From Takakia lepidozioides (taxonomy: Eukaryota > Streptophyta > Takakiopsida > Takakiales > Takakiaceae): 64,000 nucleotides of DNA. This document shows positions 12,110 to 20,944 of this stretch, piece after piece. How positions within the stretch are numbered: the stretch's first letter is position 1; each line of letters opens with the position of its first letter. The notes beneath the pieces are model-generated. The model saw only the letters and a list, made by a program, of their open reading frames with translations. It had not been told where the DNA came from and did no database searches. The translations under genes and the position numbers were made by a program. The DNA lies in NCBI GenBank assembly GCA_030704615.1, contig CM060732.1, forward strand, positions 70,163,053 through 70,227,052. Reading direction: 5' to 3'.

Positions 12110-12780
12110 GGCATCACTCTTGCTCAAACCAGAACACGTGGCAGTATATGATACGACATTCTTTATCCATATTTTCACCACGTGTAAAGATCCGTAGTCA
12201 TATATGCTAGTCATATATTTTGTCTGTGTGCCACATGTCACATCTCAAGTGCAACAGGTGTCCCGCTAACAACTCTCCATGTAGACATCCCTGTAGTCAT
12301 ATGAGCGAGTCATGTAGTCACCACGTGTGAAATCTGCCATAGCACACGTGTCTCGCTAGCGCCTCTCCATGTAGGCATCACTGTGCAGACATGTAGTTAT
12401 ATGATCATGGCAAGAAGTCGTGACATGTCAAATTCGCAGTGGCGCACGTGTCCATCCGTCGCCTCTTCATGTATGCATCACTTTGCAGACATATAGTCAT
12501 ATAATCCCCTGACGAATGCATGACGTGTCGCTTGCGCAGTGGCACACGTGTCCCGCTGAAGCCTCTCCATGTAGGCAGCGCTCAACAGACAATGTAGTCA
12601 TATATTAGTCATATAGTTGTGACTGCAACCCTCTTTGCAGCAGGACTCCAGGTGCCACGCAAGCAGTCATGGATATGACTTGCAAAACGCAGTCCTAAAG
12701 ACTAGTCGCTATGACAGGGCTTTTTTCACTACAGAGTGATGTAGTCATGAACGCATATAAGACTGAAAAAATAGTCATAT
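12110..12780. repeat. Right subterminal repeat array with about 100-bp tandem units
   Basis: Four units recur at roughly 91-100 bp spacing, anchored at about 12,251, 12,342, 12,442 and 12,542. Each contains a GCACACGTGTCCCGCT-like word, a CCTCTCCATGTAGGCATC-like word and one or more TAGTCATAT words. The CACACGTG core is palindromic and G-box-like. The TAGTCATAT words continue to the right terminal repeat. This is the usual place for transposase-binding repeats in CACTA elements. Confidence 0.8.
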
Positions 12781-12784
12781 GTGA

Positions 12785-12813
12785 AGTCATAAAAACGCTC
12801 ATCTGTTGTAGTG
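12785..12813 (-). repeat. CACTA right terminal inverted repeat
   Basis: The reverse complement begins CACTACAA and matches the left end at 27 of 29 bases. It is followed directly by GCG (12,814-12,816), the second copy of the target duplication. Confidence 0.93.
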
Positions 12814-13029
12814 GCGGTTTCTCTACATTGTCCAACCCCCGCACGATATACTGGGCACACTGCATTCGCTGCACAAGTGCAAACTTGAAAGTAAATCAGT
12901 CCTTCGTGAAAGGTGTTCCTCTCTCTGGCTTTGCAGTCTTGGAGACATTTCCTCTGACTTTTACCCACTCATAAAACACTTGAATGAATGACATGACGTA
13001 AAAGCCACACTCCCAGCTGAATGGTTACT

Positions 13030-13148
13030 GGGGCACATCAGGCGCGTAGAACTGAAATGCTTGGACAATCTCATGCCACTCCGGTGAGTCCATCGAGTAC
13101 CCTAAGCACTCAGCATGAAACTTTCGGACAACTATGCGAGTCCCTGAT
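13030..13148 (-). pseudogene. Probable last exon of the older element's gene
   Basis: After a plausible acceptor (CTGAACTCTATCAG, ending near 13,149) the minus strand reads GTRIVVRKFHAECLGYSMDS and continues to an in-frame stop near 13,030. I do not recognise the family. It is placed here because it has the same strand and spacing as the other pieces upstream of it on the minus strand. Confidence 0.3.
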
Positions 13149-13430
13149 AGAGTTCAGGTGAGTGTAACAGCCCTTGCGGAGGTCGATGATACAAACACTC
13201 CAGTGCCCCCTGCAATGGTATTTAACAACATGGCGTCATTGCACAATCATGATGGGCAGACTCCGCAGACTGACACTTAGCAGACCGACCACTCAGCACT
13301 CAGCAGACTCAATCTTCAAACCCAGTCCACTACACAAATACAGAGGTCAATTTAATCGCTCAGAGTCAAGACGACACTGCGAAACCAGACTATGACTCAG
13401 GAGACAGTCTCAGCAGACTCGGAAGAGTTC

Positions 13431-13840
13431 TTACTCGTCCCCAATTGACACCACAATGAAATCGCACTCTTTCAAGTCCTTGCCCAGTCGTTCAGTGCTG
13501 AGGCAACCTTTCAAGACCTCTAGAAGGCTTTCACGTTGCCCCACCCCCAATGACTTCAACACCGTCCACGTCGACGTTGGAAGAACAGCAATAGTGTTGG
13601 TGAACGCAGCCTCAACCACTTCTCATATAATCGACACCACAGCTCTATGAGTCTATCTGTGCACTCCGACTCAACCTTTTGGAGCGCCTTTATGTCATCC
13701 GGCGACAATCCGCATTCAAACCGTGGGTCCCCTTCAAAAAACATCAGCATGGAATTACCCGCCTTGACGTGCAGAGCATGTGCTTTGCCAAACCGAGCAC
13801 CCATCCTGCACAGAGCAGACCGACCTTCGGGGAGCCTCAT
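13431..13840 (-). pseudogene. Fragment of the older element's gene, one-base frameshift
   Basis: Two overlapping minus-strand frames appear to be one coding stretch. The first reads MRLPEGRSALCRMGARFGKA, later GLSPDDIKALQKVESECTDRL and CRLYEK; the second continues VVEAAFTNTIAVLPTSTWTVLKSL (shown here only to mark the join) and ends at 13,431. A single missing base near 13,617 explains the change of frame, because there is no room for an intron. No domain is recognised. CAGACTG-type motifs lie on both sides. Confidence 0.35.
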
Positions 13841-14026
13841 GTACTGAACAGACTGACGTCAACATGGTACCAAACGCTCTACAGGCTGAACAGTTCATCA
13901 GACTGACAAGACTAACCACAACAGACAATGATGAAACCAGCAGTAGACTGACCAACGAGCAGACTGACCACAACAGAGCGCAATGCACTTAACGACAATG
14001 ACAGATGAGGAGACTGAGCACAGTAC

Positions 14027-14431
14027 TCACCTGTGCTGCTCCAGGAAACGACCCACATCTTTGTCCATGTCCAAGGCGAGCTTGCGGTTCTTGTTCATAA
14101 AGACGCCAGACTTTTTCTTCGCCGGTCTCTTGGTACTCGAACCCTCCTCGACCTCCTCAGCATGGTCCACGACAGTCCGCTTCTTGGCTTTGCCTCTCCC
14201 CTGGGAAGCAGAGACAGCTATAGGCGAGCTGGATAGAGCAGACAAATGCAGCGCGGCCACCCTACTTCGCAACAGAGGCTGGTCAGCAGGTTTGTTTACA
14301 CTTGCTGGACCTATCTTTGCAGCTTCGTGGGTCGCATGCGTAGAACTGACCCGCGCATCGGGGGGCGTGCTCACCCCCACACCTTTCTTGGTTGTCGATC
14401 CCACGTTTGCAGTATGGGCGGAAGATGTCAT
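14027..14431 (-). pseudogene. Basic, low-complexity piece of the older element's gene
   Basis: An open minus-strand stretch of about 134 codons, rich in Ser, Ala and Lys. It contains the basic cluster RGKAKKRTVVDHAEEVEEGS followed by TKRPAKKKSGVFMNKNRKLA, which looks like a nuclear localisation signal, and ends DKDVGRFLEQH. The function is unknown. It probably belongs to the same transcript as the pieces at 13.4-13.8 and 14.6-15.2 kb. Confidence 0.35.
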
Positions 14432-14621
14432 GTCCTCAGAAGTAGACAGTCTGCCGACGGAGGGACGAATATCTTGTGAGGATACCGAACAAAATGGCGA
14501 ATTAGCCCAATTTCACAATGTGCTAAAACATAAACAACAGTGCTGAAAGAGGAAATGACACAACCTGCCCAAGGGGTGAGGGAGCAGACTCCATGTAATC
14601 CAGCACTATACCAGACGGTGT

Positions 14622-15920
14622 CTACGCCGCATGTGGTTCCTTGTCAGTGTGCCTGCCAGCATTTTCAGTCTGTTGCTCAATGTGGGCAGTCTGCTCGGCC
14701 GCCGGTTCTTCGTCAGTCCTTTCGTCTGTGAACTGTGCAGTCTGCTGGCAACTCTGCGGTTCAGTCTCTTCCTCAATGTGGGCAGTGTGCTCGGTGGCAG
14801 GTTGGTCGTCAGTCCTTCCCTCTGTGAAGTGTGCAATGTGCTGGTCAGGCCATGCAGTCTGAACTGTGCAGTCAGAGCTGAGCTGTGTAGTCTGCCGCTC
14901 CGAGCCATCCTGGTCAGTCCTTCCATCTGTGACCTGTGCAGTCTGCTGGTTAGTCTGCGGTTCAGTCTGCTCATCAATGAAGACAGTATGCTGCCCCGCC
15001 ACAGGTTGCTCGGCAGTCCTTCCATGTGTCGACTGTTCAGTGTACTGGTCAGTCTGGTGGACAGCCAGCTGGGTGTTCGGATCTCCATGGACTTGGGAAA
15101 CATCAAGAACATGTATAGAAGACCCACCGGCAATTGCTTCCTCAGACTCTTCTGTAAGATCTATGATACGGTTTTGCTTTCCCAGATTGAGTTCGGTCAT
15201 CACGTAAGACTCATCTACTGGAAGGTCATAGAGGGCAGGCCACGGGGAGCTGGATAAGAGTGCTTTACCGGTGACCTGATGACGTCGTCAGTGAATGTGT
15301 CTGGGGAAAAGTGGACTCGGTCAAAACACTCATACTGGCATATCCAAAAACACGTTGTTGGGAACTCAGCAGAAATTCGTCCACAGGGTCCCGGTGAGGC
15401 CAGTGCATCCGAGTCTGCTGCACAATCCAGGGAATAGACTGGCTGTTAGTCTCCTGGATAGTCTGAGGGGCAATCTGCTGGCTGGATTCGTCGGTCTGCT
15501 GCACGGTCTGCTGCACAGTCTGCTGAGGGGCACTCTGGTGGCCATGTTTGCTGGTCTGCTGCACAGTCGGCTGAGGGGCAGTCTGTTGGCCGGTCTGTTC
15601 TCCGGTCTGCTGCAAAGTCTACAAAGTTCGCTACCCGCTCAGTACTGTTTGCACATACTGAGTATGTGTGTGCGGGGCAGTCTGCTGGGAGTGATCCAGC
15701 CTATTACCCAGGACGGTCTGGTGCACATGCTCGGTCTCCAGCATTTGGGGCTGTCTGCCCACATGTGTCGTGGGGAATATGTTGTTGGACATTCTTGTGA
15801 CCAGTCTGCTGGACAGTCTCCCGAACTCCTTGTAAAGCCAGGACAAGGTCCCTTGCACCTCTGGCAAAAGAGTCGAAAGCAGCCTGCACTTGCTTGTCTC
15901 CCAGATCAATTCGCCCTGCA
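14622..15920 (-). pseudogene. Gln/Thr-repeat coding stretch of the older element's gene
   Basis: Two open minus-strand stretches (15,920-15,704 region and 15,203-14,622) encode protein made largely of QQT, EQTE, QTDQ and RTDQ-like units. The units arise directly from tandem CAGTCTG-type DNA words (about 15-27 bp spacing). Before the repeats is a more ordinary stretch reading IDLGDKQVQAAFDSFARGA then LVLALQGVRETVQQTG, and another begins MTELNLGKQNRIIDLTEESEE. The IDLTEESEE piece resembles a SUMO-interaction-like acidic patch; that is only a resemblance. Whether it is translated is unknown. Confidence 0.35.
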
Positions 15921-16006
15921 ACACATGTTTATGCAAATGTGAACTTCTAAAAAAGTTGGCAAAAGAAATTGAGCTGAAACACGAAAATTGCCCATAACAT
16001 TTTACC

Positions 16007-17464
16007 CTCCAAGAGATTTCCGACGAGGCCAATGTCCTTGATTTGCCGGCACAGGCATGCTCCATCGAGATGAGCAATGGCGCCGATGCGGTCTTCAGTT
16101 GGGATCCCACACCACATGACTTTGAAGACATTGGGATTCTGCAAAACAATGTCGAATACTGCTCGCTCCATCACCAATGCAAACCAGTGCAATGCGTCAT
16201 CCACCACAAACTTCTGTGAATGGTCTGTTCCATGGAGTAAGTCCATCCTCAAACTATGCAGATCCTTCATCAACTTGTTGTATGAGCGGAAATTGCCAAA
16301 TTGCATCCATCTGTGTTGTAGAATGGAAGCTGCCATGCGCTCAAAGTCCTCCTCAGTCAATCTGAACAAGTGCTTTCTTCACACCCCAAAGGTTGGATGT
16401 GCCATAGGCATATGTCTGAGGTCTTCAGGCCGTGGGTCATCCATGAGAATCAGCTGCACAAGTAGAGGCGGCGCATTTTGGACGCTTGTGGCTTCAATGG
16501 CAACAACAGAGGCGGCTTCCAGAACATGGTTGGCTTCCTCAATATAAAACTCCATGGAATAATAAAAGGGTACAAATGACCACCGGCGGTCCGCAACAAT
16601 CCGGTGGAGCTCATTATGCCAATCCAAATGGGGATTAATTTCTCCCACCCTAAGCCGGGGAAGTATGAGGTCTTCAGCTCCGGGTCGAATTACCAGTGAT
16701 GGCGATCGCCAAACTGCAAAAAGCGCTGTGCTATGTGAGAGAAAGGCAGTCTGTTGGTTAGTCTGCTGGTCCGCAGTCTGTTGGATGACAGGACTTCCCA
16801 TTGGCATGGGTTGCATGATGGGCTCCTGGAGAGGAGTCTGCAGGATGACAGGCTGCTCGTTGGGAGTTTGCTCCGTTGGAGTCTGTTGGATGACAGGCTG
16901 CTGAGCGGGAGTCTGCTGGATGACGGCGTGCTGAATGGGAGCCTGCTGGATGGCAGACTCGGCTATCCCATACGCATTCCCCCCCGACGCGTCTTGAATA
17001 TGTAATGCCGCTATAGCAGCAGATGACCCAAGATACTTCAATAATATGTACTCTCGCACGCGGTCCACTTCCGCACGCACTGCAGTCGCTTGTAAAGGAG
17101 CATCATTGCTAGGTATCCGCCAAGCCTGAATGGCCCTACGAATAGAAACACGTTCATCCTGGTACACGGCAGAGAACTTGGACGTCAGGAACATGGACGT
17201 TGACTCTATATTCACCTCATGCAGCGGACTGGACTCACAGACCAGCAGACTGACAGACGTAACGTGCGTACGTAGGGTGGAGGCAACTAGTAGACTGTAC
17301 CAGTGGACTGGACCAGCGGACTGACAAACGGACTCAGAATGTATTGCAACGATATAAAATAGACTAACTGACGAGCGGAGTGAGCCAGCGGACTGAGGAG
17401 AGAACGCAACGGACTGACCAGACTGAATAGGCAACGTGACCCCGATGATGGACTCAAACAACAC
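16007..17464 (-). pseudogene. Largest coding block of the older element's gene, interrupted by one TGA
   Basis: Minus-strand frames 17,464-16,379 and 16,369-15,947 are the same frame separated only by a TGA at 16,379-16,381. Read through, the block has AVYQDERVSIRRAIQAW, then AVRAEVDRVREYILLKYLG, then a P/Q-rich linker of QQTP-type units (about 16,740-16,960), then DWHNELHRIVADRRWSF, and after the stop FRLTEEDFERMAASILQHRW to IGLVGNLLEG, with a GTAAAA donor near 16,006. CGA to TGA by loss of a methylated CpG would explain the stop. I recognise no named domain. The start near 17,464 is not certain because upstream bases are repeat-rich. Confidence 0.45.
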
Positions 17465-17768
17465 AGAGAACAGACTGGGCGGTCAAACTGACCATTACCT
17501 CCTCTACTTCATCATCGTCATCTTCATCTTCAAAGCTGTTCAACTAGTTCTGTTCCGCCTGTCGGATGAATGTGCGTAGCAGACCTGACTGGGCAACTCT
17601 GTAGAAATAACGGAAGAAGTCTGGATCCCCAATTGGTGGGCACTCTGGTGGGAAAAGCCCAAAGTCAACGAGGCGCAATGTGCCAAGGCAGACTGGCCCT
17701 TCAGTGCTCTGTTGAGGTTTTGGTTTTGACCCTAAACCTCTGGCATGGGTCGCGATATTTGTGTGAGT

Positions 17769-18494
17769 CTACTGCCGAGTCTGGTCAGGCAAGTCAATGT
17801 CCACTGGACTTGTCACCCCTTCCAGGCCTTCGAAGTCATTATTCCGGATAATGGTTTGCCCGCCCTGAGCAGATTCACTTTCAGTATCAGTACTGATGGT
17901 GTGGGTCTGCCGCCCAGGACGGTGTTCAGTCTGTTGCGTGGATTTTTCCCTTGCCTCGCGAGCAGACCTTGCAGCCTTCTCCTTTTTTTGCCTCTCCTTT
18001 TTTTGGGCCCCATCTCTCAGTTTACGTTTTCTGGCAGCGTCCGACGTTCCCTGCACTTGCAAATCCTCCATTGACGGGCCACCAGAATGGACGCCATACT
18101 GTGCGCGCACTTCGTCTAATTCCAAAGTACGGGGGTCAAGCACTGATCCGCGCAAGCGCATTGTGGCCTCTTTGACAATTGACATTTCTTTCAGTATTGG
18201 CCAAGGCTTGAAATCCCGTGGAATCATTGCAACAGTCTCCTTGTAACCCGTGTCAACACAATGCCGATTTAGTTGGATTTTGTCCTTGATAACCTCTTCA
18301 CAGAAGGAACATAAGAGCTTGTCCTTCTGCCAATTCGAGTTTTTGGGCTTTCGGGCGCGGAGGTCTACAAATGCTTCCACTATTTTATGATCAAACTCGT
18401 CTGGTGAGTACGAGTACCTTCGCTTTTTTTTTAGTCTGGTTTGGTGCACAAAATCCACCCAGTCCGCTCCACCCTTTTCACAATCATCCTCCAT
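17769..18494 (-). CDS. Uncharacterised protein piece with a CxxC finger-like motif, first exon of the older element's gene
   Basis: The stretch begins with ATG at 18,494 (MEDDCEKGGADWVDFVHQTR). A CSFCEEV...LNRHC segment around residues 60-80 resembles a degenerate zinc finger (CxxC followed by His-Cys, incomplete). A long charged region follows, with ARKRKLRDGAQKKERQKKEK, probably nuclear and coiled. The frame runs into CAGACTG-type repeats and stops at 17,769. It could be a DNA-binding protein of the older transposon, but no family was recognised. It lies upstream of, and in the same direction as, the other pieces of the broken gene. Confidence 0.4.
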   Translation of the reverse strand: MEDDCEKGGADWVDFVHQTRLKKKRRYSYSPDEFDHKIVEAFVDLRARKPKNSNWQKDKLLCSFCEEVIKDKIQLNRHCVDTGYKETVAMIPRDFKPWPILKEMSIVKEATMRLRGSVLDPRTLELDEVRAQYGVHSGGPSMEDLQVQGTSDAARKRKLRDGAQKKERQKKEKAARSAREAREKSTQQTEHRPGRQTHTISTDTESESAQGGQTIIRNNDFEGLEGVTSPVDIDLPDQTRQ

Positions 18495-18559
18495 TGCTGC
18501 AGAATGAAACGAGGGTGCAAGGACAATGAGCGACATATAGAAGTCCTATGAAAAGACTC

Positions 18560-20590
18560 ACCCTAAGCAAGAAGAGGACACATAATGGAATGGAAACACT
18601 GTAGCAAGTGAGAACCTCACCGAGCCGATGAACTTCGAGTTGTTACGAAGGCGAGCGTGTTTGCGACGCTTCGCGGCTCACCGCGACTCTCCACACCTGG
18701 GGAAGAACGGTCGTCTTTCGTTACGGTGATGGAAACGCAAAGAGGAAAACAAAACAGTGCGAAGAAACAGGCGCGAAGAGAATGGAGTCGATCGCACATG
18801 GAACATGAGAAGAAAGTAGAAGTAGAAGTAGAATGGGGAAAGCGGGCATGGCACTGCCAACGTAGCGCGATTTCACAGGCGCCAACTATCCGCCGTCATC
18901 GCATTGAATACGTCCACCGAACGAACGCATCGTACTAAATTCATCCACGGTCCTCGCACGTGCAGCAGACTCATTTCCCATCGGGCCCAGAGTCCAGCGG
19001 ACTATTCGCTTTGCTGAGGCGAAGCGGCTTCATATTGGAGGCACTTCCCTGCCAGCGGACAGACTGAAAAGAGACTGGCAGCAGAACAGACTGACAAAGT
19101 ACCAGACGAACAGACTGATATCCATCGGGGAACGATTGTCGAGCACACCTCCAGTTCAACAGACTGGTTTGCAAAGAAGCGGGTGGAATGAAGACAAAAG
19201 AGAGTAAGGGGAGAACAGGAAAGTCGAACACACCCATTGCGAATAGACTCGCGGCACAACAGACTGATGCATGCACAGTCCAACAGACTGATATCCATAG
19301 AGGAGAACTGTCCAGCAGACGGACGTTTGGGAGAACAAGCCAAAAGACTGACCGGAGGAAAAATAAGAAGTCAAACAGACTTAGTGCAACAGACTTCCGA
19401 CACAACAGACTGACAAATTTACAAGTGCGACAGACTGATATCCCAACAGACGGACTCCCAGCAGACCGCCTCCAAACTGACTGTTATGCACGCGATAAGG
19501 GGAATATCCGAAGCACTGACGGGCCAACGGACCCACTGTGAACAGACTCGCGACACAACGGACCTCAAACATCCACGCGCATTTGCAGATGCAATTGTCT
19601 CAGCCTGGTCCGTCTCCTGGCAAATGCGACAATGTACCGATTCTGCACCTACTCCCGTCGTGGCTCAGACATCTGCATTTAGCAGGTGCGTGTGGATGTT
19701 TGAGGACCTTAGGACTGGATGGTGTTCCGTGACGACTCGAATTGCTTTTTTGTGCTGCCATCCTTTATATAATACCATGTGGATCCATCACAAAGCTGGG
19801 TTTCTTCATATTCTCCACCCTTTTCCACAACTTATGCACGACGGATGCAAGCCGCTATACTTGGTCACATAAACAGTCCCATCGTCCGATACGAAATCTG
19901 CAATACACCACCCCATGTGCATACGCTTCCGCCATTTTCGCGCCCATGTTAGATGCAGTACGAAGGGGCTAAACGTATCATGACGGATCACAAGCAGAGG
20001 ACGTTATCGACGACAGATGTCCGCATTTTCCATATTTATGACATAGAACCAAACCATAAAACGAAGGTTCCCGAAAGCACAACAAGAAGGCAAAAATAGT
20101 GGAAGCTTATGCACGATGGTGGCTGTAGTGCCGAGACAGTCCTCTCATGTTCAAGCACACGCTTCATCATCATCATGAACATCGCGCGCAAAAGAGGAAC
20201 AGTCGCGTGCATGGAAACGCCTACCGCAACATCGGACAACAAACAGCTGTCAAAAGAGAGCGGCCGGGAATTGGTGGCAAGATCATTGCCATTTTCGCAG
20301 CCCTAAAAATGGAGGGCTCGGATGGGTTATGGGAATGGACGGTGGCGATCCTGCGCTGTCAGCGGACTGGATGGCAGGGGACTAGCCAGTGGACTGGCGG
20401 GCAGACTGGCAGACTGCTGGGTAGCGGACTGGCCAGCACGGACAGACGGGCAGAGTGGAGGGCAGCGGACTCATGGGCGGGGGACTGGCCGCGCGGCGGA
20501 CGGGGCGCGGGCGGGGTGCTGGGGAGCTGGGCGTCCGTGCGCGGGGCCCACCGGCCACATCGCATTTGCCCATTGAAGACCCTATTATCT
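18560..20590. repeat. Non-coding motif-rich tail of the older element
   Basis: No credible gene. Bases 18,960-19,560 hold closely spaced CAGACTGA words and 20,355-20,480 hold CGGACTGG/CAGACTGG words, ending in a very GC-rich block (20,470-20,560). An imperfect inverted repeat lies at 19,563-19,591 and 19,670-19,705 (arms begin CCTCAAACATCCAC). Hydrophobic minus-strand frames here are only translations of the motif. Confidence 0.5.
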
Positions 20591-20944
20591 TAAAATGAGA
20601 GGCAAAAATGGGCAGCAGTGGGAAGGCAAAATGGCTCTTAGTTATGCGGGCTGGAGTCTTCTCTCTCACTAAGCTCAATAAATTCACTGGACGTTAAAGA
20701 AATTTTATCTTTATCTTTATCTCTTCAAACAAGTAGTAATTTACTCTTGCTTGATGCGTCCACATTTTTTATTTACCATACACAAAGAGTGCAGATTTGA
20801 GCCCATAATCACCCCCGTGGCACACATCTCACTATATCTAAATGAGAGTAATATAATGAAAGTGATCGTCTGGCAGATATATAGAGATCTGTAGCAGACG
20901 GGGAGGCGGGTAACTGACTGTCTTTGCAGCCGAGCAGCCCAAAA

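Larger units (their letters stand above)
296..12813. mobile_element. CACTA (En/Spm) DNA transposon, both ends and target duplication present
   Basis: The element starts CACTACAA at 296 and ends TTGTAGTG at 12,813. The terminal inverted repeats (296-324 and 12,785-12,813) match at 27 of 29 positions. A 3-bp direct repeat, GCG, flanks both ends (293-295 and 12,814-12,816), as expected for CACTA insertions. Both subterminal regions hold many copies of a TAGTCATAT/CATGACTA motif. Inside are a TNP2-like transposase on the minus strand (7,028-2,895) and a divergent plus-strand gene (7,156-11,538) with Transposase_24-like, coiled-coil and FCP1-phosphatase-like parts. Both genes show single-base frameshifts, so this copy is probably non-autonomous, although its ends look fit to be moved by a related transposase. 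The length is 12,518 bp. Confidence 0.93.
12817..20590. mobile_element. Older degenerate repeat element rich in CAGACTG/CGGACTG motifs
   Basis: Across this stretch the words CAGACTGA, CAGTCTGCTG, CGGACTGAC and GCAGACTCGG recur dozens of times in both orientations, in coding and non-coding parts. They are densest at 13,240-13,420, 13,800-14,030, 14,640-15,750, 16,740-16,960, 17,220-17,430, 18,960-19,560 and 20,355-20,480, and essentially absent beyond about 20.5 kb. A broken minus-strand gene (18,494 to 13,030) lies inside. The CACTA element inserted into this sequence. I cannot find terminal repeats; the left end lies outside the window, so the class is unknown. Confidence 0.55.

Noticed and set aside
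18971-19405. Open minus-strand frames with a hydrophobic, membrane-like translation
   Set aside because: The composition comes from CAGACTG repeats read in reverse (QSV/SVC units). There is no start context or conserved word.
20093-20105. TAGTG as the right end of the older element (CACTA-type)
   Set aside because: The element's motifs continue for another 380 bp, and no matching left end can be tested in the window.
13240-20480. CRISPR-like array of short repeats
   Set aside because: The repeats are 7-10 bp, in both orientations, with irregular spacing, and the genome is eukaryotic.
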